A stretch of 64,000 bases of DNA from positions 62,001 through 126,000 of the forward strand of contig QEVO01000006.1 of the NCBI GenBank assembly GCA_003577275.1. Direction: 5' to 3'. This DNA is from Pseudomonadota bacterium (GTDB taxonomy: Bacteria; Pseudomonadota; Alphaproteobacteria; Sphingomonadales; Govanellaceae). Below are positions 46,306 to 53,606 of the stretch, in pieces. A program made the translations under genes and the position numbers. Under the pieces are notes generated by a model, which worked only from the letters and a program-made list of their open reading frames with translations, did not search any database and was not told where the DNA came from. Position 1 is the stretch's first letter; each line of letters begins with the position of its first letter.

Positions 46306-47520
46306 ATGAAATGGAACTCTGCTCTGCTGACCATTGCCGCAACCGCCATCGCCACGCCGGCCGTGGCGGGCGACGCGACGGCGTTCATCAACGACGCCAA
46401 GCCTTACGTCGATGCCCGCTACCGCTATGAATTCGTCGACCAGAAGGGACTTTTACACAATGCCAACGCCTCGACGCTGCGCGTGCGCGCCGGCGTGCGC
46501 TCCGGCGTGGTGGCGGGGTTCAGCGTGGTGGCGGAAGGCGAGGCGATCGTCACCGTCGGCAGCGAGAACTTCAACGACACCATCAACGGCAAGGTGACGT
46601 ATCCGGTGGTGGCCGATCCCGAGGACGTGGTGCTCAATCAGTTGGCGGCGCGCTGGAACGGCATCAAGGAGATCGATGTCATCGGCGGCCGTCAGACCAT
46701 CAATCTTGGCAATCAGCGCTTCATCGGCTCGGTGGGCTGGCGGCAGAATGACCAGACCATGGACGCCGGCATGGTGACGGTCAGCGCGTTGCCCGGCCTG
46801 AAGGCGACCTATGCCTACGCCTGGCGGGTCAACCGGGTGTTCGGGCCGGATTCCCCGGTGGGTATCTGGCGCGACAACAACATCCATCTCCTGCACGCGG
46901 AATACGACGCCAAGGCGCTGGGCGTGCTCACCGCCTACGGCTATTTCCTCGACATTCCCGATGCCCCCGGCTCGTCGTCCAAGACCTTTGGCGCGCGGCT
47001 GGCCGGCAAGGCGCAGTTGGCCAATGCCGTCGCCGCGCTCTATGCGCTGGAGTTCGCCCATCAGACCGAGCACGGCGATAATCCGGCCAACTTCGGCCTC
47101 GATTATTTCCTGATTGAGCCGGGCCTAGCCTGGAAAAGCCTGACCTTAAAGGCGGGCTATGAACGCCTGGAGGGCAACGGCTCGGTGGCGTTCCAGACGC
47201 CGCTTGCCACCTTGCATGCCTTTAACGGCTGGGCCGACAAGTTCCTGACCACCCCGGCCAACGGCCTGGAGGACATCTACGTCGACGTGACCTACAAGCA
47301 CGCCGGTAATGACTTCCTGGCCGGCACCACGTTCAAGGTGGTCTATCATGATTTCTCGTCCACCGAAAACAGCATCGACTATGGAACCGAGTGGAATGCC
47401 TTGATTTCCCGGGGCTTTGGCCCGCATGTGACGGTCACCGCCAAGCTTGCCGACTATAACGCCGACGGCTTCGCCACCGACACCACCAAGGTCATGCTGA
47501 TGACCGAGGTGAAGTTCTGA
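46306..47520 (+). CDS. Outer-membrane beta-barrel porin-like protein
   Basis: A 404-residue secreted protein with signal peptide ending ATPAVAG. The mature part is a series of amphipathic strands (YVDARYRYEFVDQKGL, STLRVRAGVRSGVVAGFSVVAEGEAIV, RQTINLGNQRF) and resembles the alginate-export/porin-like barrels; it ends in a C-terminal phenylalanine (VMLMTEVKF). The ATG follows GGAGG within CCCAAGGAGGAAACGAAC. Placed between a Crp/FNR-type site and the NIT-Crp regulator of a nitrate locus, it is a candidate outer-membrane pore for nitrate or nitrite; substrate is inference. A GC-rich hairpin follows its stop. Confidence 0.82.
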   Translation: MKWNSALLTIAATAIATPAVAGDATAFINDAKPYVDARYRYEFVDQKGLLHNANASTLRVRAGVRSGVVAGFSVVAEGEAIVTVGSENFNDTINGKVTYPVVADPEDVVLNQLAARWNGIKEIDVIGGRQTINLGNQRFIGSVGWRQNDQTMDAGMVTVSALPGLKATYAYAWRVNRVFGPDSPVGIWRDNNIHLLHAEYDAKALGVLTAYGYFLDIPDAPGSSSKTFGARLAGKAQLANAVAALYALEFAHQTEHGDNPANFGLDYFLIEPGLAWKSLTLKAGYERLEGNGSVAFQTPLATLHAFNGWADKFLTTPANGLEDIYVDVTYKHAGNDFLAGTTFKVVYHDFSSTENSIDYGTEWNALISRGFGPHVTVTAKLADYNADGFATDTTKVMLMTEVKF

Positions 47521-47527
47521 TCATCCT

Positions 47528-47555
47528 GGCCTCGCCGGTTATCCCCGGCGGGGCC
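47528..47555 (+). terminator. GC-rich hairpin after the porin gene
   Basis: An 11-bp stem with one G-T pair (47528-47538 with 47545-47555, 6-base loop) starts 8 bases after the stop codon. No T-run follows, so it may be a weak terminator or mRNA-end stabiliser. Confidence 0.5.
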
Positions 47556-47672
47556 ATCTACTTATCCGCTTAAGCTTGCCATACCGTTTAGAATCGACCA
47601 ATCTGCCGGGAACTTCTATAACAAACCGCGCTACGGCGGTTATACTGATGATTGGTCACTGAGGGATACGGA

Positions 47673-49187
47673 ATGGCGGCGACGATAGTCCCCTTATGCA
47701 AGTTCGTGCATGAGGCGCAACGGGAGCGGGGGCTGGCCATGCTGTGTTCCGGCCCCGGTGGCGATACCTATGCCGACGCCTACCGGCGACAGAACGGCAT
47801 CGTCGATGCCGCCTGGCGGGCGGTTACCGTGGTTGCCGATCTTTCCGACGATCATATCGAACAGGTCAGCGGGCTGATGCCCGAGCTGGCGCGGCGGCGG
47901 GCGGGCGTGCTCAAGGGCAAGGCCGAAACCGGCGACCTGATAGCCTTCTACAGCCGGTCGCTGATCGAGCCGGCGCTGGAGGCGGCCGCGGTCGCCGCCA
48001 CCCTCGACCCCTTGAATGACCCGTCGCGGGTCAGCGCTTTTGTTAATCTTCTCAAATGGAAAGAGCGGGTAGGCCAGGTCCGGGCGGTGGGCGCCGCTCC
48101 GGGCGAGGATGGCCCGGCGGTGTGTGATCGCGCCAATCGCCTCAAACCCATCGTCGCCGAATTGAAGGCCTATGAGCGGACGTTTCTCGCTCTTTGCGGC
48201 CCAGCTCAGCGCCAGCATTACGATAGCATGGTCGGTCGGGCGCCGGAGGCGCGCCGGGTCAATGCCATCGAGGGCGCCATTGTTGGCGGCGACAGCGCGG
48301 AAGAACTTAAAAAGGCCTCCCCCGAAGCTTGGTTTGACCTCATCAGCACCAAGATGGATATGCTGCAGCAGGTAGTGCTGTATTTCGCCGATAATCTGGC
48401 GGTGGCGGCAGATGGGCCCAACTGCCGGGTGGTGCCGCGGCTGCCGGCGGAAATACAGGCCCGTCTCGGGGTGATTTGCGATTCGCCGCTGTTCGCCGGC
48501 TTGAGCGAGCAGGCGCTGGGGGAAATTTTATCCCAGGGACGCATCGTCAGCCATCCCCGCGGCGCGGTCATCTTCCTTCATGGCGAGCCGGTGGAGCGGT
48601 TCTATCTGGTGCTGCAAGGCTGGGTGAAGCTGTTGAAGGGCAACGCCGAAGGCGAGGAATCGGTGTTCGAGGTGCTGACCACCGGCGACGGCTTTCCCGA
48701 TACGGTGATTTTCAAGGACGCCATCTACCCGGTCACCGCCCAGGCGGTGGAGGCCGTGGAGCTCTTGTCGCTGCCCGCCTCGGTGGTGCGCGAGCGGGTC
48801 AAGAACGACCAGGAATTCGCCCTCAACATGCTGGCGGCGGCGGCCAACCGCTCCAAGGCGCTGATCAGTCAGTTCGAACAGTTGACCTTGAAAAAGGTGA
48901 CGGAGCGGGTGGGGCGGTTCCTCTTAAAGCAGTTCATCGCCGCCGGCGACAGCCGCACCACCCTTGAGTTGCCGCTGGAGAAATCGGTGATCGCCTCCTA
49001 TCTCGGCATGAAGCCCGAGACCTTTTCGCGCACCTTGCAGGCATTGCGGGAGGAGGGGATCGACATCAACCGCAACGTGGTGACGCTGCCGGATACCTTC
49101 GCGCTGTGCACCTATTGCGATGTCGACTTGGCCACCACCTGCTTTCGTAAATCCTGCCCCGAATGTCCGTTCCATAACGAGACCTAA
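47673..49187 (+). CDS. NIT-domain/Crp-FNR fusion regulator with five-cysteine tail
   Basis: A 504-residue fusion. Residues about 8-235 look like the nitrate/nitrite-sensing NIT domain: FVHEAQRERGLAML (QRERG at 16-20) and KERVGQVRAVG (130-140) match the QxERG and KExxGQxRAxG signatures that carry the ligand arginines in NasR. About 265-390 is a cyclic-nucleotide-fold domain (FLHGEPVERFYLVLQGWVKLL), followed by an FNR-like HTH (SVIASYLGMKPETFSRTLQALREEGI). The tail has C479-x2-C482-x7-C490-x4-C495-x2-C498, able to hold a metal or cluster. Usual NIT proteins use histidine kinase, ANTAR or chemotaxis outputs. The ATG at 47673 follows GAGGG; a TTG at 47652 is less likely. Neighbours are a porin, mobA and the nar operon. 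Confidence 0.82.
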   Translation: MAATIVPLCKFVHEAQRERGLAMLCSGPGGDTYADAYRRQNGIVDAAWRAVTVVADLSDDHIEQVSGLMPELARRRAGVLKGKAETGDLIAFYSRSLIEPALEAAAVAATLDPLNDPSRVSAFVNLLKWKERVGQVRAVGAAPGEDGPAVCDRANRLKPIVAELKAYERTFLALCGPAQRQHYDSMVGRAPEARRVNAIEGAIVGGDSAEELKKASPEAWFDLISTKMDMLQQVVLYFADNLAVAADGPNCRVVPRLPAEIQARLGVICDSPLFAGLSEQALGEILSQGRIVSHPRGAVIFLHGEPVERFYLVLQGWVKLLKGNAEGEESVFEVLTTGDGFPDTVIFKDAIYPVTAQAVEAVELLSLPASVVRERVKNDQEFALNMLAAAANRSKALISQFEQLTLKKVTERVGRFLLKQFIAAGDSRTTLELPLEKSVIASYLGMKPETFSRTLQALREEGIDINRNVVTLPDTFALCTYCDVDLATTCFRKSCPECPFHNET

Positions 49188-49208
49188 AATCCCGCCTTTA
49201 TCGCCGAC

Positions 49209-49222
49209 TTGATCTTAAACAA
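49209..49222 (+). promoter_or_regulatory. Possible FNR-type site upstream of mobA
   Basis: TTGAT-CTTA-AACAA matches the FNR palindrome at nine of ten positions. A GATAAG at 49243-49248 lies about two bases from the expected -10 position. Weaker than the porin and narK sites. Confidence 0.4.
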
Positions 49223-49286
49223 GTGATCGCGCGGCTTTTCCCGATAAGCGTCAAACTGGGGAAGAGTGTTCTATTTGGGGCGCAAA

Positions 49287-49910
49287 ATGCACGATCGCAG
49301 CGATCTGAATTCCCAGAAAGACGCGCCGGGCGCGTTCGGCATTCTGCTGTTGGCCGGCGGCCGTTCGCGGCGCATGGGCTGCGACAAAGCTCAGCTCTCC
49401 TACCACGGCCGGCCCTTGATCGAGCACATGCAGCGGCGGCTGGACGCCATGGGCCCGGCGCGCCTGGTCATCGGCGGCCGTTTGCCGGGGCTGCGCGATC
49501 TGGTGCCTGATGGCGGACCGGTGGCTTCGATCTGCGCGTTGGCTCAGAACCTGGCGCTCAGCGGCGGGCTTGAGCAGTGGCTTATCGTGCCGGTGGATAT
49601 GCCGCTTCTGGCCCCGGATCTGCTCTTCAGGCTGCTCTCAGATCCGGCGCCCGCCGCTTATTTTATCGCCCATCCCTTGCCGGCGGCGCTGCGGCTCGAC
49701 AACGATGTTAAAGCATTTCTGAAAGTCGCGGCGCGGGACTTGAAGGCGGGACGAGGGGTGCCGGTCAAGCGCCTGTTGGCGGCCGTCAAGGCCAGCGCCG
49801 TCATGCCCACCGCCGAGGAGGTGGGCAAGCTATTGAACATCAATACGCCGGAGGAATGGGCGGCGCTGCTGTCCCGGGAAGAGGGCATTAATACGCAGGG
49901 TCGTCGATAA
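49287..49910 (+). CDS. mobA: Molybdenum cofactor guanylyltransferase
   Basis: Attaches GMP to molybdopterin to give the bis-MGD cofactor that nitrate reductase needs. From the ATG at 49287 the protein has 207 residues. The nucleotide loop ILLLAGGRSRRMGCDKAQLSYHGRPLIEHM and the acid-containing LIVPVDMPLLAPDLLFRLL are clear, and it ends NINTPEEWAALL, a MobA signature. A GTG at 49266 in frame would add 7 residues. It is placed directly before the nitrate reductase cluster, a sensible pairing. Its 3' end overlaps the convergent Crp/FNR gene by 23 bases. Confidence 0.92.
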   Translation: MHDRSDLNSQKDAPGAFGILLLAGGRSRRMGCDKAQLSYHGRPLIEHMQRRLDAMGPARLVIGGRLPGLRDLVPDGGPVASICALAQNLALSGGLEQWLIVPVDMPLLAPDLLFRLLSDPAPAAYFIAHPLPAALRLDNDVKAFLKVAARDLKAGRGVPVKRLLAAVKASAVMPTAEEVGKLLNINTPEEWAALLSREEGINTQGRR

Positions 49911-50586
49911 GCGGGATTGGCTTGGCGATGGTTTCCAAGCCGGCGATATCCGACAACTGAATGTCTCTGCCCGTCACCTTGACGCCATGGGCGGCCAGCG
50001 CTCCGAAGGAGCGGGACAGATTTTCCGAAGTCATGCCCAGAAGGGAGGCCAATGTTTGCTTCTCGGTGGGCAGCGTGAGGTTGCCGGTAGCGCCCTGAGT
50101 TTGATGTTCCTGCAGCAGGTAGTTGGCCAACCGCTCGATGGCGGTGCGCAACTTTTGATTGTTCAGCGCCTTCATGGTCCGGCGATAGGCCGACGCCAGT
50201 TCAAGGGCAAATGCTTTGGCGAAAGCAGCATCGCCGGCAAAGGCGGCGCGCACGCTTTCTCCCGGGATCATCAACACGCGGCTCTGCTCCACCGTTCTGG
50301 CCGACAGCAGATAATTGCCGTCGCGCAAAACCGCGGCGGCGGCGAAGGACGAAACCGGACGGACAATGGCCGCCGTGCTCTGTTTAGGCCCGGCATTGGC
50401 GAAAAGCTCGATGCAGCCTTCCAGAACGACATAGAAAAAGTCCGCCGGCTGATCTTCGCTAATCAGCTCGACCTGCGCCGGGAAGCGCTGAAGAAAACTG
50501 GCCTGGAGCAGCTTCTCAACTGTCATCTCGCTCGCTCCCGCGAATAACGGGAGAGTGCGAACGAGGGGAGCATCCTCCTGGCGCAT
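49888..50586 (-). CDS. Crp/FNR-family regulator without N-terminal cysteines (DNR/NnrR-like)
   Basis: A 232-residue regulator from the ATG at 50584-50586. It has the cyclic-nucleotide-fold domain (about 15-130, FYVVLEGCIELFANAG) and an HTH with LASLLGMTSENLSRSFGALAAHGVKVTG, whose E..SR keeps the FNR-like recognition residues. It lacks the FNR cysteine cluster, so it is not an iron-sulfur oxygen sensor; heme-dependent NO sensing as in DNR, or another input, are options. The open frame runs to 50658, but a perfect FNR box at 50623-50636 occupies that extension, supporting the shorter start. Divergent from narK and adjacent to mobA. Confidence 0.88.
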   Translation of the reverse strand: MRQEDAPLVRTLPLFAGASEMTVEKLLQASFLQRFPAQVELISEDQPADFFYVVLEGCIELFANAGPKQSTAAIVRPVSSFAAAAVLRDGNYLLSARTVEQSRVLMIPGESVRAAFAGDAAFAKAFALELASAYRRTMKALNNQKLRTAIERLANYLLQEHQTQGATGNLTLPTEKQTLASLLGMTSENLSRSFGALAAHGVKVTGRDIQLSDIAGLETIAKPIPLIDDPAY

Positions 50587-50622
50587 GGGTGATTCTCTTA
50601 AGCCTACCTGAGCAAAGGTTAC

Positions 50623-50636
50623 TTGATATTTATCAA
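50623..50636. promoter_or_regulatory. Perfect FNR box near the Crp/FNR gene start
   Basis: TTGAT-ATTT-ATCAA matches the FNR palindrome at all ten positions. It lies 37-50 bases upstream of the 50586 start of the minus-strand regulator and about 178 bases upstream of the predicted narK start, in the divergent region. It probably controls the regulator; a second function for narK is possible. Confidence 0.75.
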
Positions 50637-50759
50637 GCGGTTTATTTTTGTGTGTCAATCCATAGCAAGGAAGCTAGCAAGAAACAACAAAAACAGCCCC
50701 GGGTAACCGGCTTTTCAACGTTTTTAAGCTCGAAAATCAGCCATCTGCCGCCGCCTGGC

Positions 50760-50801
50760 TTGACCCTCATCAAGTGAAGGCCATGCAACTTTGGCGATAA
50801 T
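50760..50801 (+). promoter_or_regulatory. FNR-type class II promoter of narK
   Basis: TTGAC-CCTC-ATCAA at 50760-50773 matches the FNR palindrome at nine of ten positions. GATAAT at 50796-50801 is the -10, exactly at the spacing for a site centred at -41.5. The predicted start near 50808 leaves about 49 bases of leader before the narK ATG at 50857. Confidence 0.78.
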
Positions 50802-50856
50802 GCGGACCATGACGATCCGGCGCTCTTGCCGGCTCTCGTCCCATATGAGGTTGACC

Positions 50857-53595
50857 ATGCATCATCTCGACAAGGTGACATCAAGCGATCAGAACCGCGT
50901 GCTTGGCATGAGCACGCTGGCCTTCACGGTATGTTTTGCCGTGTGGACAATTTTTTCCATCATCGGGATACGGATTAAGGATGAGCTCGGCTTATCGGAA
51001 ACCGAATTCGGCTTGCTGGTCGGTACGCCGATCCTGACCGGTTCGCTGGTGCGAATTTTCCTTGGCATCTGGACCGATCAGTATGGCGGCCGCATCGTTT
51101 ATACCCTGGTCATGCTCTTTGCCGCGTTGGCGACTTTTTTATTATCCTATGCCGACACCTACGAGATGATCCTGCTGGCGGCCTTGGGCGTCGGCCTCGC
51201 CGGCGGCTCGTTCGCCGTCGGCATCGCTTACGTCTCCAAATGGTACCCTAAGGAAAAGCAGGGAACGGCGCTCGGCATCTTCGGCGTCGGCAACGTCGGC
51301 GCGGCGGTGACCAAGTTCATCGCGCCGTTCGTGCTCGTGGCGTACGGCTGGACGACGGTGGCGCAGGTGTGGGCGGCGGCGTTGGTGGTCATGGCGGCGA
51401 TCTTCTGGATCACCACCAAGGATGACCCGGAACTGGTGGCGCGCCGGGAAAAAGGCGAAAAGGCGCGCGGCACGCTGTTGCAGCTTGAACCGTTAAAGAA
51501 ACAGCAGGTATGGCGCTTCGCGCTTTATTATTTCTTTGTGTTCGGCGCCTTCGTGGCGTTGGCGCTGTGGCTGCCGCGTTACCTGATCGGCGTCTATAAT
51601 GTGGATATCAAGACGGCGGGCATGCTCGGCGCCCTCTACTCCATACCGGCGAGCCTGTTTCGCGCCTATGGCGGCCATCTCTCCGATCGCTTCGGCGCGC
51701 GTAAAGTAATGTACGCGACGTTCGGCGTCTCTCTCGTCTGCCTGTTCATGCTGTCTTATCCCAATACCGACTACGTCATTCACGGCATACGCGGCGACAT
51801 CACTTTCTCCACCAGCATGGCGCTGGCGCCGTTCATCGTTACGGTATTCGTTCTCGGCTTTTTCATGTCGCTGGGCAAGGCGGCAGTCTATAAGCACATC
51901 CCCGTCTATTATCCCGAGCACGTCGGCGCGGTCGGCGGCCTTGTGGGCATGATCGGCGGCCTGGGCGGTTTCATATTGCCCATCCTGTTTGGCGCCATGA
52001 ACGATCTGACCGGCATTTGGACAAGCTGTTTCGTGCTGCTTTTTGCCATTGTCGGCGTGGCGACGGTGTGGATGCACATTGCCGTGCGCCAGATGGAGCG
52101 CGAAGCTACAGGCGCGGAACTGGCGCAACTACCGCAATTTCCAGAACTGCGGGAAATTCACGAGCCCAAAAAGCATGCGGCGGCGTCGCCCATCGTGCTT
52201 ACCGATTGGCGGCCCGAGGATGAAGCGTTCTGGGAGGAGAAGGGCCGGCGCATCGCGCAACGGAACCTGTGGATATCGATCCCCTGCCTGCTGCTGGCCT
52301 TCTCGGTATGGATGGTGTGGAGCGTGGTGGTGGCGAAACTGCCCTCCATCGGCTTTAACTACACCACCGATCAGCTTTTCTGGCTGGCGGCGCTGCCGGG
52401 GCTATCGGGAGCGACGCTCAGGATCTTCTACTCCTTCATGGTGCCGATCTTCGGCGGCCGTCTGTGGACGACCATGAGCACGCTGTCGCTGTTGATCCCG
52501 GCGTTCGGCATCGGCTATGCGGTGCAAAATCCCAACACGCCGTATTTCCTGTTCCTGGTGTTGGCGTTGCTGTGCGGCTTCGGCGGCGGCAACTTCGCGT
52601 CGTCCATGGCCAACATCAGCTTCTTCTTCCCCAAGAGCCAGAAGGGCAACGCGCTGGCCTTGAATGCGGGTCTCGGCAATGCCGGCGTCAGCATCATGCA
52701 GTTCGCGGTGCCGCTGGTGATCACCGCCAGCATCTTCGGCGCGATCGGCGGCGCACCGCAAGAAGCAGCGGACGGCACGAAATTATGGCTGCAGAACGCC
52801 GGCTTCATCTGGGTGCCGTTTCTCATTCTTTCGGCGGCCCTCGCCTGGTTCGGCATGAACGACATCGCTGCGGCCAAGGCTTCGTTCTCCGAGCAATCGG
52901 TGATCTTCCAGCGCAAGCATAACTGGATCATGTGCTGGCTTTATACCGGCACCTTCGGTTCTTTCATCGGCTATTCGGCGGGCTTTCCGCTGCTGGCAAA
53001 GACGCAGTTTCCCGATATCAATTCGCTGAAGTACGCCTTCCTCGGGCCCTTGATCGGCGCACTGTCCCGCGCCGGAACGGGGTGGATTTCCGACAAGTTC
53101 GGCGGCGGCCGTGTCACCTTCTGGGTCTTCATCATGATGATCGTAGGCGTCGCCGGCGTGCTTTACTTCCTCGGCATCAAGGATCAGCCGGGCGCGTTCT
53201 GGGGCTTCTTCGCCATGTTCATGGTGCTGTTCTTCGCCGCCGGCGTCGGCAACGCCTCGACCTTCCAGATGATCCCCATCATCATGCGCAAGGAAATGAG
53301 CCGCCTGATGCCGCGCTCCACCGAGGCGGAACGCTTGCGCCATGCCGAGAAGGAGTCGGCGGCGATCATCGGCTTCACCTCGGCCATCGCCGCTTATGGA
53401 GCATTCTTCATCCCCAAAGCTTACGGCACGTCCATCGCCGCAACAGGCAGTCCCGAGGGCGCGCTGTGGGGATTCCTGCTCTTTTATGTAACCTGCGTGC
53501 TGGTGACATGGTTCGTCTACACCCGGCGCGGCGGCATGCTCTATGACATTGAGCACAAACGCAGCGGCGCAGCCGCACCGCAATTCGCACAGTAA
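50857..53595 (+). CDS. narK: Fused NarK1-NarK2 nitrate/nitrite transporter
   Basis: Two NarK-type major facilitator domains in one chain of 912 residues, about 24 membrane helices. Domain 1 (about 15-430) has FSIIGIRIKDELGLSETEFGLLVGTPILTGSLVRI and GNVGAAVTKFIAPF; domain 2 (about 470-900) has MVWSVVVAKLPSIGFNYTTDQLFWLAALPGLSGATLRIFYSF and FNASSMANISFFFPKSQKGNALALNAGLGNAGVS-like motifs. In Paracoccus-type fusions the first half is a nitrate/proton symporter and the second a nitrate/nitrite antiporter. The ATG at 50857 follows GAGG by 7 bases and lies downstream of the predicted transcript start, which rules out the TTG at 50791. Eleven bases before narG. Confidence 0.95.
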   Translation: MHHLDKVTSSDQNRVLGMSTLAFTVCFAVWTIFSIIGIRIKDELGLSETEFGLLVGTPILTGSLVRIFLGIWTDQYGGRIVYTLVMLFAALATFLLSYADTYEMILLAALGVGLAGGSFAVGIAYVSKWYPKEKQGTALGIFGVGNVGAAVTKFIAPFVLVAYGWTTVAQVWAAALVVMAAIFWITTKDDPELVARREKGEKARGTLLQLEPLKKQQVWRFALYYFFVFGAFVALALWLPRYLIGVYNVDIKTAGMLGALYSIPASLFRAYGGHLSDRFGARKVMYATFGVSLVCLFMLSYPNTDYVIHGIRGDITFSTSMALAPFIVTVFVLGFFMSLGKAAVYKHIPVYYPEHVGAVGGLVGMIGGLGGFILPILFGAMNDLTGIWTSCFVLLFAIVGVATVWMHIAVRQMEREATGAELAQLPQFPELREIHEPKKHAAASPIVLTDWRPEDEAFWEEKGRRIAQRNLWISIPCLLLAFSVWMVWSVVVAKLPSIGFNYTTDQLFWLAALPGLSGATLRIFYSFMVPIFGGRLWTTMSTLSLLIPAFGIGYAVQNPNTPYFLFLVLALLCGFGGGNFASSMANISFFFPKSQKGNALALNAGLGNAGVSIMQFAVPLVITASIFGAIGGAPQEAADGTKLWLQNAGFIWVPFLILSAALAWFGMNDIAAAKASFSEQSVIFQRKHNWIMCWLYTGTFGSFIGYSAGFPLLAKTQFPDINSLKYAFLGPLIGALSRAGTGWISDKFGGGRVTFWVFIMMIVGVAGVLYFLGIKDQPGAFWGFFAMFMVLFFAAGVGNASTFQMIPIIMRKEMSRLMPRSTEAERLRHAEKESAAIIGFTSAIAAYGAFFIPKAYGTSIAATGSPEGALWGFLLFYVTCVLVTWFVYTRRGGMLYDIEHKRSGAAAPQFAQ

Positions 53596-53606
53596 ACGAG
53601 GGCGTC

